A stretch of DNA of 64,000 nt from an uncultured Collinsella sp. (GTDB lineage: Bacteria > Actinomycetota > Coriobacteriia > Coriobacteriales > Coriobacteriaceae), in the NCBI GenBank assembly GCA_902495355.1, contig CABUWV010000004.1, positions 62,001 through 126,000 on the forward strand. Reading direction: 5' to 3'. The translations under genes and the position numbers were made by a program. Under the pieces are notes generated by a model. That model was not told where the DNA came from and made no database searches. It saw only the letters and a list, made by a program, of their open reading frames with translations. Below, one piece after another: positions 28,768 through 37,467 of this stretch; the first letter of the stretch is position 1; each line of letters starts with the position of its first letter.

Positions 28768-29012
28768 GCGTTCTCCTCCAACAAAAACACGCCGCTCGGG
28801 AGCGGCGCATTCATTCGAATCCATATTTGAGTGTATCAGCGAACCCAAAAGGTTGCGCAACGAATGAGCAAATTAAGGATGCGAGTGGAAGCATCCATGC
28901 GATAAGCGGATACAAAGCATCTTTGTTGCACAACAAACTTACAGTCGCACAGGGAAATTATGACTACCCCGTGCGTCGCGAGGAAAACATACGGCAGGAG
29001 CAGGCTCGCCAC

Positions 29013-29609
29013 CTAAATCGCGCGACGGGCCTCGATGGCGCGGCCAAGCGTAAGCTCGTCGGCATACTCCAGGTCGCCGCCCACGGGAAGGCCGCTTGCC
29101 AGACGCGACACCTCGACGCCCAACGGCTTGATAGTGCGGGCCAGGTAGCTCGCCGTGGTCTCGCCCTCGATGTTGGGGTTGGTGGCGATGATGACCTCAT
29201 GGATATCCTCGTGGCCCAGACGCGCCAGCAGCTCGCGGATGTGCAACTGCTCGGGACCAATCTTGTCCATGGGACTGATCACGCCGCCCAGCACATGGTA
29301 CAGGCCATGGTAGCTGCCCGTGCGCTCGATTGCCTGGACGTCGCGCGGCTCGCCCACCACACAAATGCGAGTGGTATCGCGCATCGGGTCCTGGCAGATG
29401 GAGCACTCGTCGGCCGTGGCGTAGTTAAAGCAACGGCTGCAAAAGTGGACCTCCTGCTTGACCTCCAGGATGGCCTCGGCCAGGCGGCGCGCCTCCTCGG
29501 CGTCGGCCTCCAACAGGTAATAGGCGATGCGCTGGGCCGACTTGGGACCAATGCCCGGCAGGCGGCCCAGCTCATCGAGCAGTTTTTGCAGACTGTGATT
29601 CGCACTCAT
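29013..29609 (-). CDS. recR: Recombination protein RecR
   Basis: A 198-residue RecR that acts with RecO and RecF to load RecA on gapped DNA. The N-terminal helix-hairpin-helix LGRLPGIGPKSAQRIAYYLL, the zinc finger CSRCFNYATADECSIC, and the Toprim domain (ICVVGEPRDVQAIERTG, ATNPNIEGETTA) are complete. It lies 15 bp after ybaB, the classical ybaB-recR pair; dnaX, often in the same operon, is nearby but separated by an oppositely oriented gene. Confidence 0.98.
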   Translation of the reverse strand: MSANHSLQKLLDELGRLPGIGPKSAQRIAYYLLEADAEEARRLAEAILEVKQEVHFCSRCFNYATADECSICQDPMRDTTRICVVGEPRDVQAIERTGSYHGLYHVLGGVISPMDKIGPEQLHIRELLARLGHEDIHEVIIATNPNIEGETTASYLARTIKPLGVEVSRLASGLPVGGDLEYADELTLGRAIEARRAI

Positions 29610-29624
29610 ATATATATGCGTGTC

Positions 29625-29945
29625 TTAGAACGGCATGCCCGGGATGTTGAGGCCGCCGGTGATGGCGCCCATCTGCTTGTTGGCGAGCTCGTTGACGCCG
29701 CGGACGGCCTCGTTGACGGCAGCCATAATCATGTCCTGCAGCATATCGACGTCCTCGGGATCGAGGGCATCGGGATCGATGGTGAGGTTGACGAGCTCCA
29801 TCTCGCCGTTAACGGTCACCTTGACCATGCCGCCGCCGGCAGAGGCGTCGACGGTCTGGGACTTGAGGTTCTCCTGCGCGGCGGCAAGCTGCTCCTGCAT
29901 CTTGCGAGCCTGCTTCATCATCTGCTGCATGTTCATACCGGCCAT
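29625..29945 (-). CDS. ybaB: YbaB/EbfC nucleoid-associated protein
   Basis: A 106-residue dimeric DNA-binding protein. The Met/Gln-rich helix MNMQQMMKQARKMQEQLAAA and the core VNGEMELVNLTIDPDALDPEDV are diagnostic. It is upstream of recR with a 15-bp gap. Confidence 0.96.
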   Translation of the reverse strand: MAGMNMQQMMKQARKMQEQLAAAQENLKSQTVDASAGGGMVKVTVNGEMELVNLTIDPDALDPEDVDMLQDMIMAAVNEAVRGVNELANKQMGAITGGLNIPGMPF

Positions 29946-30284
29946 GATGGCTCCTTTACGTGCGGCCGCACGCCGAGCTGCAAGGGCAGCCGGAGCACGG
30001 CGGGACTTTCAAACTCAAAAATCGTACCACGGCGCGCGGCGAGAGAGCGGGGCGGACGTGTTACCTCAGTCGATATACATGTCCTCCAATACAAACCGCA
30101 CTCAAAGATTATGCAAGGTCGAATTATGCAAGGTTGCATAATATCGCACACTCAATCTAGTAGAGCCGAATCCGGCATTTCATGTGCGCCACTAAATAGC
30201 TAAATGCCGAACCGCTGCTCGAGGCGGCGCACATGGCGGCAGGGTATAATTTGATTGCCATAGATAGTAATTTGGAGGTGCCCC
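29946..30284. promoter_or_regulatory. Divergent regulatory gap with tandem ATTATGCAAGGT motif
   Basis: 339 bp between ybaB (minus) and a small plus-strand gene. ATTATGCAAGGT occurs twice, 15 bp apart (30108-30119 and 30123-30134), and the second copy is half of a palindrome ATTATGCA-AGGT-TGCATAAT (30123-30142). This is an operator-like arrangement. Which flanking gene it controls cannot be told. No gene is seen in the gap. Confidence 0.45.
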
Positions 30285-30758
30285 ATGAATGCCCCCAACG
30301 CGCTCCAAAACATCCGCTCAAAACACCCCGTTGCATATGTGGTTCTCTATCTCTTTGTCGGCTGGGCATTGCTGGTTGTCATCACCCATGCCATAGCTTT
30401 TGGAGCAGAACTGCTGATAGCCAGCTCGGACCAGCCCGTCGTCAAATGGGAGACGACCGATGAGTGCACCGACGGAACCCGAACCGTCTACTACAACAGC
30501 CCGTCCCTCTATCAAGAGTTCAAGGTCAAGATAAAGGACTTCAAGATTGTCGATGCCGAGCTAGGCGTTTATTTGGCAATCGGAGCAACCATTAACGCCG
30601 AGCAAGTCGAGTACACGGACAGCCATGCGACGTATCGTATCGACCTCAGCATCCTAGGCCGACCGTCACGCACCTGTCTGCTCAAATGCGACATACGCGG
30701 CACCACACTACACATGTCCGAAATACAAATGCGCCCGGGCAAGGGGTTCTCTTCTTGA
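30285..30758 (+). CDS. Small membrane-anchored protein, unknown function
   Basis: A 157-residue protein starting at ATG 30285 with GGAGGTG 4 bp upstream. One membrane helix (about residues 17-42) is followed by an extracytoplasmic beta-rich domain of about 110 residues with two Cys (DECTDG and TCLLKCD). No known family is recognised. It sits between and opposite to the recR-ybaB and dnaX genes, converging with dnaX (22 bp between stops). It interrupts what is a continuous dnaX-ybaB-recR operon in many bacteria. Confidence 0.65.
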   Translation: MNAPNALQNIRSKHPVAYVVLYLFVGWALLVVITHAIAFGAELLIASSDQPVVKWETTDECTDGTRTVYYNSPSLYQEFKVKIKDFKIVDAELGVYLAIGATINAEQVEYTDSHATYRIDLSILGRPSRTCLLKCDIRGTTLHMSEIQMRPGKGFSS

Positions 30759-30779
30759 GCAGTATACCCGCCCGTACGG

Positions 30780-33206
30780 CTACTCCACCGGTTTGAAGAT
30801 GGTGGCCTGACCGAAGACGCTGCGGATGAGGTCTTTGGCCTCGTCCTCGGTCTGCGGGATGCTCGGGGCTGCGCCCTGGTGGCCGAAGGGGCTGCCGGCG
30901 CCGGGGTTGGACTCCCAGGGAGCTGCAGGAGCGTCCTCCTCTTTGGGGGCAGCTACAGCGGACTTGGGCGCGGGCGTCGCACCCGGCACGTCGAACGGAG
31001 GCAGATCGTCCCCGCTCGCATCGCCAGCGAAGCCGCCGACCATAGCGTCGTCGTAGGGCACCTGCTCGGATTCCCACGGCGCGGACTGCGCGACAGGCTG
31101 AGCTTTGGGGGCAGCCGAGCGCTCGGGCGCACGGGGTGCGGGCTCGGTCGGGAGCTTACCCGTGGCAGGAGCACCGGCGGGGTTGTCGGAGCGTAGCCAG
31201 GGGGCTTTGCCCAGGTCAGACGACTTGGGCGCGGGCGAGACGGGCTTGGGCGCGGGTGTCGGAGCAGCCGGTTTGGGCGCCGCGGGCTTAGGCGCCGACG
31301 AGGTCGATGCCGTTACCGGTGCCGCTTGCTGCTGCGGCGCGCTGGCGCTCGAGGATACAGGGGCCGCCGAGGACACGGGTTGCGGGTCCGCAGATGCCGC
31401 AGCCCGTGCAGATGGAGAATGCTCCTCATGTTGAGGAGCCGGCGTGCCACCCCCATCCAGGACATAGTCGACGGTACGACGACCGAAGACCGCGCAGACC
31501 GTCGGTAGGACCACCGACTGCGTATCGGCGCGACCGAGCATCTTAATGGCAAAAGTCGAACCCGCGGGGAACGAGACCGTGAGCTTGGAGCCGTCGTCGG
31601 CCGTGGCGCGGGCGTTGAGCAAAAGCCCTGCGTAGGAAGCCTGACGCGCCTTGACGCGCTCGACGACCTCGGCCCATTTGCGCTGCAGCTCGCCGGCGTC
31701 CTCGACCGCGGGGGTCTCGGCGGCGCCGGCGGCAGCAACCTGGGCGGCATTGTTGGACTGGGGCTGAGGCGTCGGAGCCGGCGCAGGCTGAGGTGCAGGC
31801 GCTGCAGGCTTGGAAGCTGACACGGGTGCAGGCTGAGCCGCCGGAGCGGCAGCACCACGGTCCCAAGGCATGCCACCCTGGCGCGCGGACGTAGCAGCAG
31901 GGGCAGCGGATACCGCCGGAGCGGCAGCACGAGCGCCCGAAATGAGCGTCGGCTGTTGGGCAGCAGCGGGTACGGATGCTGCAGGCGCGGCGGCCTGAGC
32001 AGCAGCCACGCTCGCCGGCACGGCGCCGTTGGCAACCATGGCCTCCAGGCGTGCCACGCGCTCGGCCAATGCCTCAATCGTTAAATCGGCCTCGGGACGC
32101 GCCAGACGCGTGCAGGCAATCTCGAGCACCAGGCGCACGTCGCTCGCGCCCCTCATCTCCAGTGCGGCATCGTCGAGCACCGTCAGCACACGGGCCAGGC
32201 GGTCGGCAGGATGCTCGCCAAAGGCAGCGGCCTCGGCAGCAAGCGCCTCGGCCCGCTCGGAGCCGCCCTCAAACAGCTCGGCACGAGCACCGGCAACGCA
32301 GGCAACGTACACGTCACGCACGTGCGCCACCAGGTCGCGCGTCAGCTCCAGCAGGTCGTTTCCTTCCTCGACCTGCGTACGGATCAGTACATAGAGCTCG
32401 GCAACATCGCGATCGGCAATGGCGCGGGAAAACTCGCCCAGAATCTGGTCCGAAACCTCGCCTAAAAGAGAGCGGGCGTCGTCCGCATGCACGGTGCCGT
32501 TGCCGAAGACGCTCAGCTGCTCCAGCGTGGAGAGCGCGTCGCGCATGCCGCCCTTGGCATGGCGCGCCACGATAGCCAGCGCCTCGTCGTCGTAATCGAA
32601 GCCCTCCTGCTCGCACACGTATGCCAGGCGATGCTCAATATCCTCGTTGCCGATGCGATGGAAATCGAAACGCTGACAGCGCGAGAGGATGGTCTCCAGA
32701 ATCTTTTGCGGATCGGTGGTGCACAGTACAAAGATCACGTGCGCCGGCGGCTCCTCAAGCGTCTTGAGCAGCGCGTTGAACGCCGCCGTCGTGAGCATGT
32801 GGACCTCGTCGATGATATAGATCTTGTACTTGCCGCGCACCGGGGCAAAGTTGACGGAGTTGATGATTTCCTCGCGCACATTGTCCACGCCGGTACGGCT
32901 TGCGGCATCGAGCTCGTAGACATCGGGGTGGTTGCCCTCGGCAATGAGTTCGCACTCCTCGCAAGTACCGTCGGGCATGCAGCCGCTTGCACCCTCGGCG
33001 CGCGCCGCCTCGGCATTGCGGCACAGCAGCGCCTTGGCCAGAATGCGCGCCATGGTGGTCTTGCCCGTGCCGCGCGGTCCGCAGAACAGGTAGGCGTGGG
33101 ACAGGCGCCCCTCGGTGATGGCGTGCTCGAGCGTCGAGACGATATGCTGCTGGCCCACCACGGAGTCGAAGGTGAGCGGGCGATACTTTCGGTACAACGA
33201 TTCCAT
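30780..33206 (-). CDS. dnaX: DNA polymerase III subunit gamma/tau
   Basis: An 808-residue clamp-loader ATPase that opens the sliding clamp and organises the replisome. The AAA+ domain has FCGPRGTGKTTMARIL (Walker A, about residues 41-56), a zinc-binding Cys cluster (CMPDGTCEEC), IIDEVHML (Walker B) and LSRCQRFDFHRI (arginine finger and sensor). Domain III follows to about 370. The rest is a very long Ala/Pro-rich linker with a small folded region (about 550-640, KWAEVVERVKARQASYAGLL). No A-rich frameshift site was noticed. ATG at 33206 follows GGGGGAG. It is longer than most DnaX proteins because of the low-complexity tail. Confidence 0.97.
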   Translation of the reverse strand: MESLYRKYRPLTFDSVVGQQHIVSTLEHAITEGRLSHAYLFCGPRGTGKTTMARILAKALLCRNAEAARAEGASGCMPDGTCEECELIAEGNHPDVYELDAASRTGVDNVREEIINSVNFAPVRGKYKIYIIDEVHMLTTAAFNALLKTLEEPPAHVIFVLCTTDPQKILETILSRCQRFDFHRIGNEDIEHRLAYVCEQEGFDYDDEALAIVARHAKGGMRDALSTLEQLSVFGNGTVHADDARSLLGEVSDQILGEFSRAIADRDVAELYVLIRTQVEEGNDLLELTRDLVAHVRDVYVACVAGARAELFEGGSERAEALAAEAAAFGEHPADRLARVLTVLDDAALEMRGASDVRLVLEIACTRLARPEADLTIEALAERVARLEAMVANGAVPASVAAAQAAAPAASVPAAAQQPTLISGARAAAPAVSAAPAATSARQGGMPWDRGAAAPAAQPAPVSASKPAAPAPQPAPAPTPQPQSNNAAQVAAAGAAETPAVEDAGELQRKWAEVVERVKARQASYAGLLLNARATADDGSKLTVSFPAGSTFAIKMLGRADTQSVVLPTVCAVFGRRTVDYVLDGGGTPAPQHEEHSPSARAAASADPQPVSSAAPVSSSASAPQQQAAPVTASTSSAPKPAAPKPAAPTPAPKPVSPAPKSSDLGKAPWLRSDNPAGAPATGKLPTEPAPRAPERSAAPKAQPVAQSAPWESEQVPYDDAMVGGFAGDASGDDLPPFDVPGATPAPKSAVAAPKEEDAPAAPWESNPGAGSPFGHQGAAPSIPQTEDEAKDLIRSVFGQATIFKPVE

Positions 33207-33322
33207 GGGTGCTCCCCCGGGTATACTGAGTCTTGTTGCCGCGGCGGCCATGCGGTCGCACGGCATACTGCATTCCATAATAACCCGTACGGCGAGCCCG
33301 CCGCGATAGGAGTCCAAAGAGC

Positions 33323-34039
33323 ATGGCAGACGCAGAGAGCAACCTCATTCCCTCCGAAGCAGCCGACCAGGTCGAGGTCGCGCTCGAAACGCAGGCCGCA
33401 GCCGACGACGGCATCCTGTACCTCAACGAGTACCAGTACGAAAACGACCTCGTCACCGACTTCGCCCGCCTGGTCGCCTCGCCCAGGCGCCGTGGCTCCC
33501 TGTACGTCGCCGCCGCGATTGCCGTGCTCATCGGCATCGGCATGCTGGTGGCCGGCGGCAGCTGGATCAAGTTCGGCGTCGTGCTGATCGTGTTCGGCGC
33601 CTTTTTGGCCTGGTGGAGCAAGAACCTCCACCACACGCTCGCCCGCGACTTTATCGATGCCGTCGAGGCCGACGAGTCCATGGGCGGCCGCTACCGCCGC
33701 GTCGCCGCCAACGAGGACGGCCTGATGGTCTGGGGCAAGAGCGGCAAGTCGCAGTTCTTCCCGTTTGAGAAGCTCGACCACGTGCTCGACGGCGAGCGCA
33801 TCTTTGTGGCCATGTTCGCCGACCAGGGCGTGACGATCCCCAAGGACACCTTTGTTCGCGGCGATGCCGAGCAGTTTGGCCCCTTCCTCAAGGCGCGCAT
33901 CAACAAAAAACTCCGCATCGAGACCAAACGCAAGAAGATGAAGGCCGAGAAGGCCGCCGCCGAGGCCAAGCAGGGCGACAAGCCCCAGGAGACCAAAGGC
34001 AAGCAGCGCAAGCAGAAGAAGGACAAAAAGAAGCGCTAA
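33323..34039 (+). CDS. YcxB-like membrane protein, first gene of signalling region
   Basis: A 238-residue protein with two adjacent membrane helices (about residues 61-79 and 83-100) and a cytoplasmic C-terminal domain (about 125-195; GLMVWGKSGKSQFFPFEKLD) resembling the YcxB-like fold, ending in a strongly basic tail of Lys and Gln. ATG at 33323 has GGAG about 11 bp upstream. It starts about 115 bp from divergent dnaX and precedes the kinase gene by 145 bp. Role unknown; its place at the head of the cell-wall signalling cluster is the only clue. Confidence 0.7.
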   Translation: MADAESNLIPSEAADQVEVALETQAAADDGILYLNEYQYENDLVTDFARLVASPRRRGSLYVAAAIAVLIGIGMLVAGGSWIKFGVVLIVFGAFLAWWSKNLHHTLARDFIDAVEADESMGGRYRRVAANEDGLMVWGKSGKSQFFPFEKLDHVLDGERIFVAMFADQGVTIPKDTFVRGDAEQFGPFLKARINKKLRIETKRKKMKAEKAAAEAKQGDKPQETKGKQRKQKKDKKKR

Positions 34040-34183
34040 GACCAAACCAGACAGACAGCCTCGCATCCCGCTATCCTCCCCATGCACCCGAGCGTGCTAC
34101 ACTAGCAGCATCTATGCCACCGCGAATGGCTCGGCCCCACGCCCGCCGCTCGCAAACGAACTTTAAACGCACGAGGGTTGGCC

Positions 34184-36037
34184 ATGCCGCTTTTCTCGCA
34201 ACATACCGCCCGGTTCTCGCCGGACGTTCCTTTGGAGGGCACCAGCTCTCGCGAGCTGCTCAAGCGGTACCAGCCGCTCGAGACACTTGCGACCGGCGGT
34301 TTTGGCTCCATCGAGATTTGCCGCGACACGCACCTGCGCCGCCGCGTCGCCATTAAGCGCATCCCCCTTATCAACGGCGCCGGCATGCCCGCCAGCGACA
34401 TCATGGATGTCCTGCGCGAGGCGCACACTGCCGCCATGCTTCAACATCCCAATATCGTGCAGGTCATCGACTTTACGCACGACACCGCCTATGCCTACCT
34501 GGTCATGGAGTATGTCGACGGTATGTCGCTGGCCGAGTTTTTGCATCGCGTGGACGGCCACTCGCTCACCTTTGACGAGGCCGCGGCCATTGCCGATGCC
34601 CTGGGCCAGGCGCTCACCTTCGCCCATAGCAATGGCGTACTCCACCTGGACATTAAGCCCGCCAACGTGCTCATCGACCACTCGGGCAATGTAAAGCTCA
34701 CCGACTTTGGCATGGCGCGACTGTCGTCCGCCGGTGGCTTTGGCGGCTCACGCGGCGGCACCATCGGCTACATGCCGCCCGAGCAGCTCGATATCGAGAC
34801 CGGCACGGTCGACGAGCGCGCCGATGTCTTTGCCCTCGCCTGTGTGATCTACGAGGGCCTGTGCGGCAGCGCTCCCTTTATGGCGGCCACGCCCGCCGAC
34901 TCGCTCGGCCGCATCATCGGCGGCGCCACCTATCCCAGCGAGCTGATACCACACTTTCCCCCGGGAGCCGAGGCCGCGCTCATGAGCGCGCTCTCCCCCA
35001 TGCCGCAGGACCGCCCCAACAGCATCGAGGCATTTTGCGACCAGCTCCTTGCCGGTCTGGGCAGCGTGCGCGAAGGCCGTCGCAGCCTGGAGCAAATGGT
35101 TGGCGAACTTTCGGATGACGAGCAGGAGCTCGACGATATCGAGCCGTCGCACTACGAGGACGACGCCATCGAGGTCGACCCCGCACTCGGCTGGGCGGGC
35201 ACGCGCTGGAGCCATGCGCGCGACTACACCATGCGCACTATCTCGGCGCTAACGTGCGGCACCTTTAGCTTTTTGCTGATGCAAACGGCCGGGGTCGCGG
35301 CGCTTCCTGGCCTGGTCATTGCGGCCATCGCGATCGGAGCGGCGGCTGGCCTGGCCCCCCAAATTGGCTCGGCCATCTCGGCTGTGGGCTTTTTGGTGCT
35401 CATGGCCAACGCCACCATGCAGGCACAGGGCATCCTGTCGATGCTGCCCATCGCGGTGATCTTTGCCGCCGCCATGTCCGGTTGGTGGATCGCCTGGGGT
35501 CGCACCGAGACTGCCGCGAGCGCCGCGCTCACCTGTGCACTCGCGCTTGGCTGTCTGACCGGCAATACCTTCCTGGCAGCTGGGGTCGCCGCCGGCGTCG
35601 CGTCATTTTGGCTCGGCCCGGCAAGCGCCGCCGCGGCAACGGGCATTGGCGCGCTTTTTGCCCGTCTGGCCACGGTCGCGCTTTCAGCCGGAGGCGTGCT
35701 GGGGCTCGGTAACGTTGCCGCAGCGCTGGGAGACCCGCTCCTTTGGGCTGCCTTTGTGCTGGTCGCGGCAACTGCCGCAGCGTCATCTGCACTGCTCAAT
35801 GCCCATGCCAAGCGTGCCGATCAGAGCTCAAACCTTGCCGCAATCGCCGCCATCGCTGTCACCGGCATAGGCTGCGCAGCGGCGTCCTGTCTTGCACACC
35901 ATATGGAAATTGCCGGCCTTGCAGCCGCGGTCGTCGCCAAGGCGGCGGTTGCGGGAACCCTATCCTCTATAATCGTTGGGATATGCCTATATTTGCTCGG
36001 ATACCAAAGAACCTATACGGAGAGTGATCTTTCGTGA
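34184..36037 (+). CDS. Ser/Thr protein kinase with HLD catalytic loop and membrane domain
   Basis: A 617-residue Hanks-type kinase. The glycine loop LATGGFGSIE, Lys58 in VAIKRI, and LTDFGMA are intact. The catalytic loop reads VLHLDIKPANVLI (about residue 155), so the HRD arginine is Leu; such non-RD kinases usually do not depend on activation-loop phosphorylation. TIGYMPPEQ matches the activation segment. After an acidic linker (about 300-335) there are about nine short hydrophobic Ala/Gly-rich helices and no extracellular sensor domain. ATG at 34184 follows GAGGG; TTG at 34178 is less likely. It overlaps the FhaA-like gene by 4 bp and occupies the place of pknA in actinobacterial clusters. 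Confidence 0.88.
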   Translation: MPLFSQHTARFSPDVPLEGTSSRELLKRYQPLETLATGGFGSIEICRDTHLRRRVAIKRIPLINGAGMPASDIMDVLREAHTAAMLQHPNIVQVIDFTHDTAYAYLVMEYVDGMSLAEFLHRVDGHSLTFDEAAAIADALGQALTFAHSNGVLHLDIKPANVLIDHSGNVKLTDFGMARLSSAGGFGGSRGGTIGYMPPEQLDIETGTVDERADVFALACVIYEGLCGSAPFMAATPADSLGRIIGGATYPSELIPHFPPGAEAALMSALSPMPQDRPNSIEAFCDQLLAGLGSVREGRRSLEQMVGELSDDEQELDDIEPSHYEDDAIEVDPALGWAGTRWSHARDYTMRTISALTCGTFSFLLMQTAGVAALPGLVIAAIAIGAAAGLAPQIGSAISAVGFLVLMANATMQAQGILSMLPIAVIFAAAMSGWWIAWGRTETAASAALTCALALGCLTGNTFLAAGVAAGVASFWLGPASAAAATGIGALFARLATVALSAGGVLGLGNVAAALGDPLLWAAFVLVAATAAASSALLNAHAKRADQSSNLAAIAAIAVTGIGCAAASCLAHHMEIAGLAAAVVAKAAVAGTLSSIIVGICLYLLGYQRTYTESDLS

Positions 36038-37044
36038 ACTTCCTGAACATCTTCGAGGACCACGTGGCCGGCATCTTCGGTGCCACCCGTGCCCCGTTCT
36101 CCTTTAAGAAGCTTGCCAAGCAGGCCGCTCGCGACATGGAGGATCAGACTCTGGTGATCAACGGCGTCAACACGGCGCCGGCACTCTATACCATCCTTAT
36201 CGCCGCCGACGACGATCCCATGCTCGCCCCGTTCTACCCCGAGCTTTCGCGCGAGGTCCGCGAGTTTGTGAAGGCGCAGGCCGAAAAGCGCCGCTATGTC
36301 TTTGTCGGCGAGCCCCTCGTGCGCTTTATGATCGATCCGCAGCTGCGCGCCGGCAAGTTCTCGGTCTTTGCCGAGAACGTCGATGCCCCCACGCTCGGCC
36401 GCCTGTACGAAGAAGAGCGCGCCTATCAAAACGGCCTGGGCCAGAACAACTCCGCGGCAAGCCGTGCCGCCAGCGCCCCGCGCGCCGGCCAGCAGCAGTT
36501 TGCTGCCCCGCAGCAGCAGCGCCCCGCCGCCATGCCCCAGCAGCAGCCGACGCCTCGCGCCGCCGCTCCCGACCCGCTTGCCGTGGCAGATCCCTTCGCG
36601 CCTAGCGTCCCCGACCCCGCCGCTCCTATCCCGGTGCCGCAGACCGTCTCGCGCGACGCGCTTGCCGGCATGGGCGGAGCCGCCGCGACCGGTGCCGCCG
36701 TGGGCCTAGGTGCCGCAGCCGGCATCGCCTCCAACATGGCGAGCACTCGCGCCCCGCAGCGCCCGCTCGCCCAGCTCGTCGACGTCGTGAGCGGCGAGAG
36801 CCATAGCATCACCTCCGCACAGGTGACTATCGGTCGCGAGCGCTCAGTTTCCGATATTGCCCTGCGCGACCCCAACGTGTCGCGTCGCCACGCCCAGCTC
36901 ACCTTTACGGGCTCGGATTGGTCGATCGAGGACCTCAATTCCACCAACGGCACGCTCGTCAACAACCGCCGCATTACGCGCTGCCCGCTGCGCAACGGCG
37001 ATCTGCTGACGTTTGGCCTGAGCACCTTTGAATTTAGGGGATAG
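36034..37044 (+). CDS. fhaA: FhaA-like protein (DUF3662 plus FHA domain)
   Basis: A 336-residue protein. Residues 1-115 match the DUF3662 domain (FLNIFEDHVAGIFG, FSFKKLAKQAARDMEDQ). A Gln/Pro/Ala-rich linker (about 140-245) leads to a C-terminal FHA domain (about 250-333) with IGRERSVSDI, SRRHAQL and NSTNGTLVNN. In mycobacteria FhaA binds phosphorylated cell-wall proteins such as MviN. The GTG start at 36034 overlaps the kinase stop (GTGA). The gene is 6 bp before the next FHA gene. Confidence 0.93.
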   Translation: MNFLNIFEDHVAGIFGATRAPFSFKKLAKQAARDMEDQTLVINGVNTAPALYTILIAADDDPMLAPFYPELSREVREFVKAQAEKRRYVFVGEPLVRFMIDPQLRAGKFSVFAENVDAPTLGRLYEEERAYQNGLGQNNSAASRAASAPRAGQQQFAAPQQQRPAAMPQQQPTPRAAAPDPLAVADPFAPSVPDPAAPIPVPQTVSRDALAGMGGAAATGAAVGLGAAAGIASNMASTRAPQRPLAQLVDVVSGESHSITSAQVTIGRERSVSDIALRDPNVSRRHAQLTFTGSDWSIEDLNSTNGTLVNNRRITRCPLRNGDLLTFGLSTFEFRG

Positions 37045-37050
37045 TCGCTT

Positions 37051-37467
37051 ATGAACATCGATATCGTCCTTTTTGCAGGCCGCATCGTCCTGGTCGCCCT
37101 GCTCTATATCTTCCTGTTCGCCGTCATGAAGACCGGCGTGGGACTTGTGCGCGGGCAGCGCCGCGACTCGGCTATCTGGACGATTGATGTGGACAAGGGT
37201 CCGCGCGGTATCCGCGGCATCCACGTAGACATGCTCGGCCCCGTCATCGTCGGTCGCTCGCCATCTTCGGACATCTGCATCAACGAACCGTTCGTCTCGG
37301 CCTCACATGCGCGCTTTTCGCTGCAGGGCCCGGCGCTCATCATCGAGGACCTCAACTCGCTTAACGGCACGCTCGTCAACGGCCGCCAGCTTGTTGAGCC
37401 CGCAACGCTGCGCGAGGGCGACGAAGTCCAGATTGGCGACGTGGTCATGAAGGTGAACCGTCGATGA
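37051..37467 (+). CDS. fhaB: FhaB/FipA-like FHA protein with N-terminal membrane helix
   Basis: A 138-residue protein. One membrane helix (about residues 5-27) is followed by a cytoplasmic FHA domain (about 60-135) with VGRSPSSDICI, VSASHARF and NSLNGTLVNG. In actinobacteria the equivalent protein links kinase signalling to FtsZ and FtsQ. Order and size fit the fhaA-fhaB-pstP-rodA-pbpA-pknA-pknB cluster. Its stop overlaps the phosphatase start by 4 bp (ATGA). Confidence 0.93.
   Translation: MNIDIVLFAGRIVLVALLYIFLFAVMKTGVGLVRGQRRDSAIWTIDVDKGPRGIRGIHVDMLGPVIVGRSPSSDICINEPFVSASHARFSLQGPALIIEDLNSLNGTLVNGRQLVEPATLREGDEVQIGDVVMKVNRR

Noticed and set aside
29946..33322. SRP RNA (ffs) gene near dnaX/recR
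   Set aside because: Gaps around dnaX, ybaB and recR were read for the conserved SRP RNA tip; nothing similar was found.
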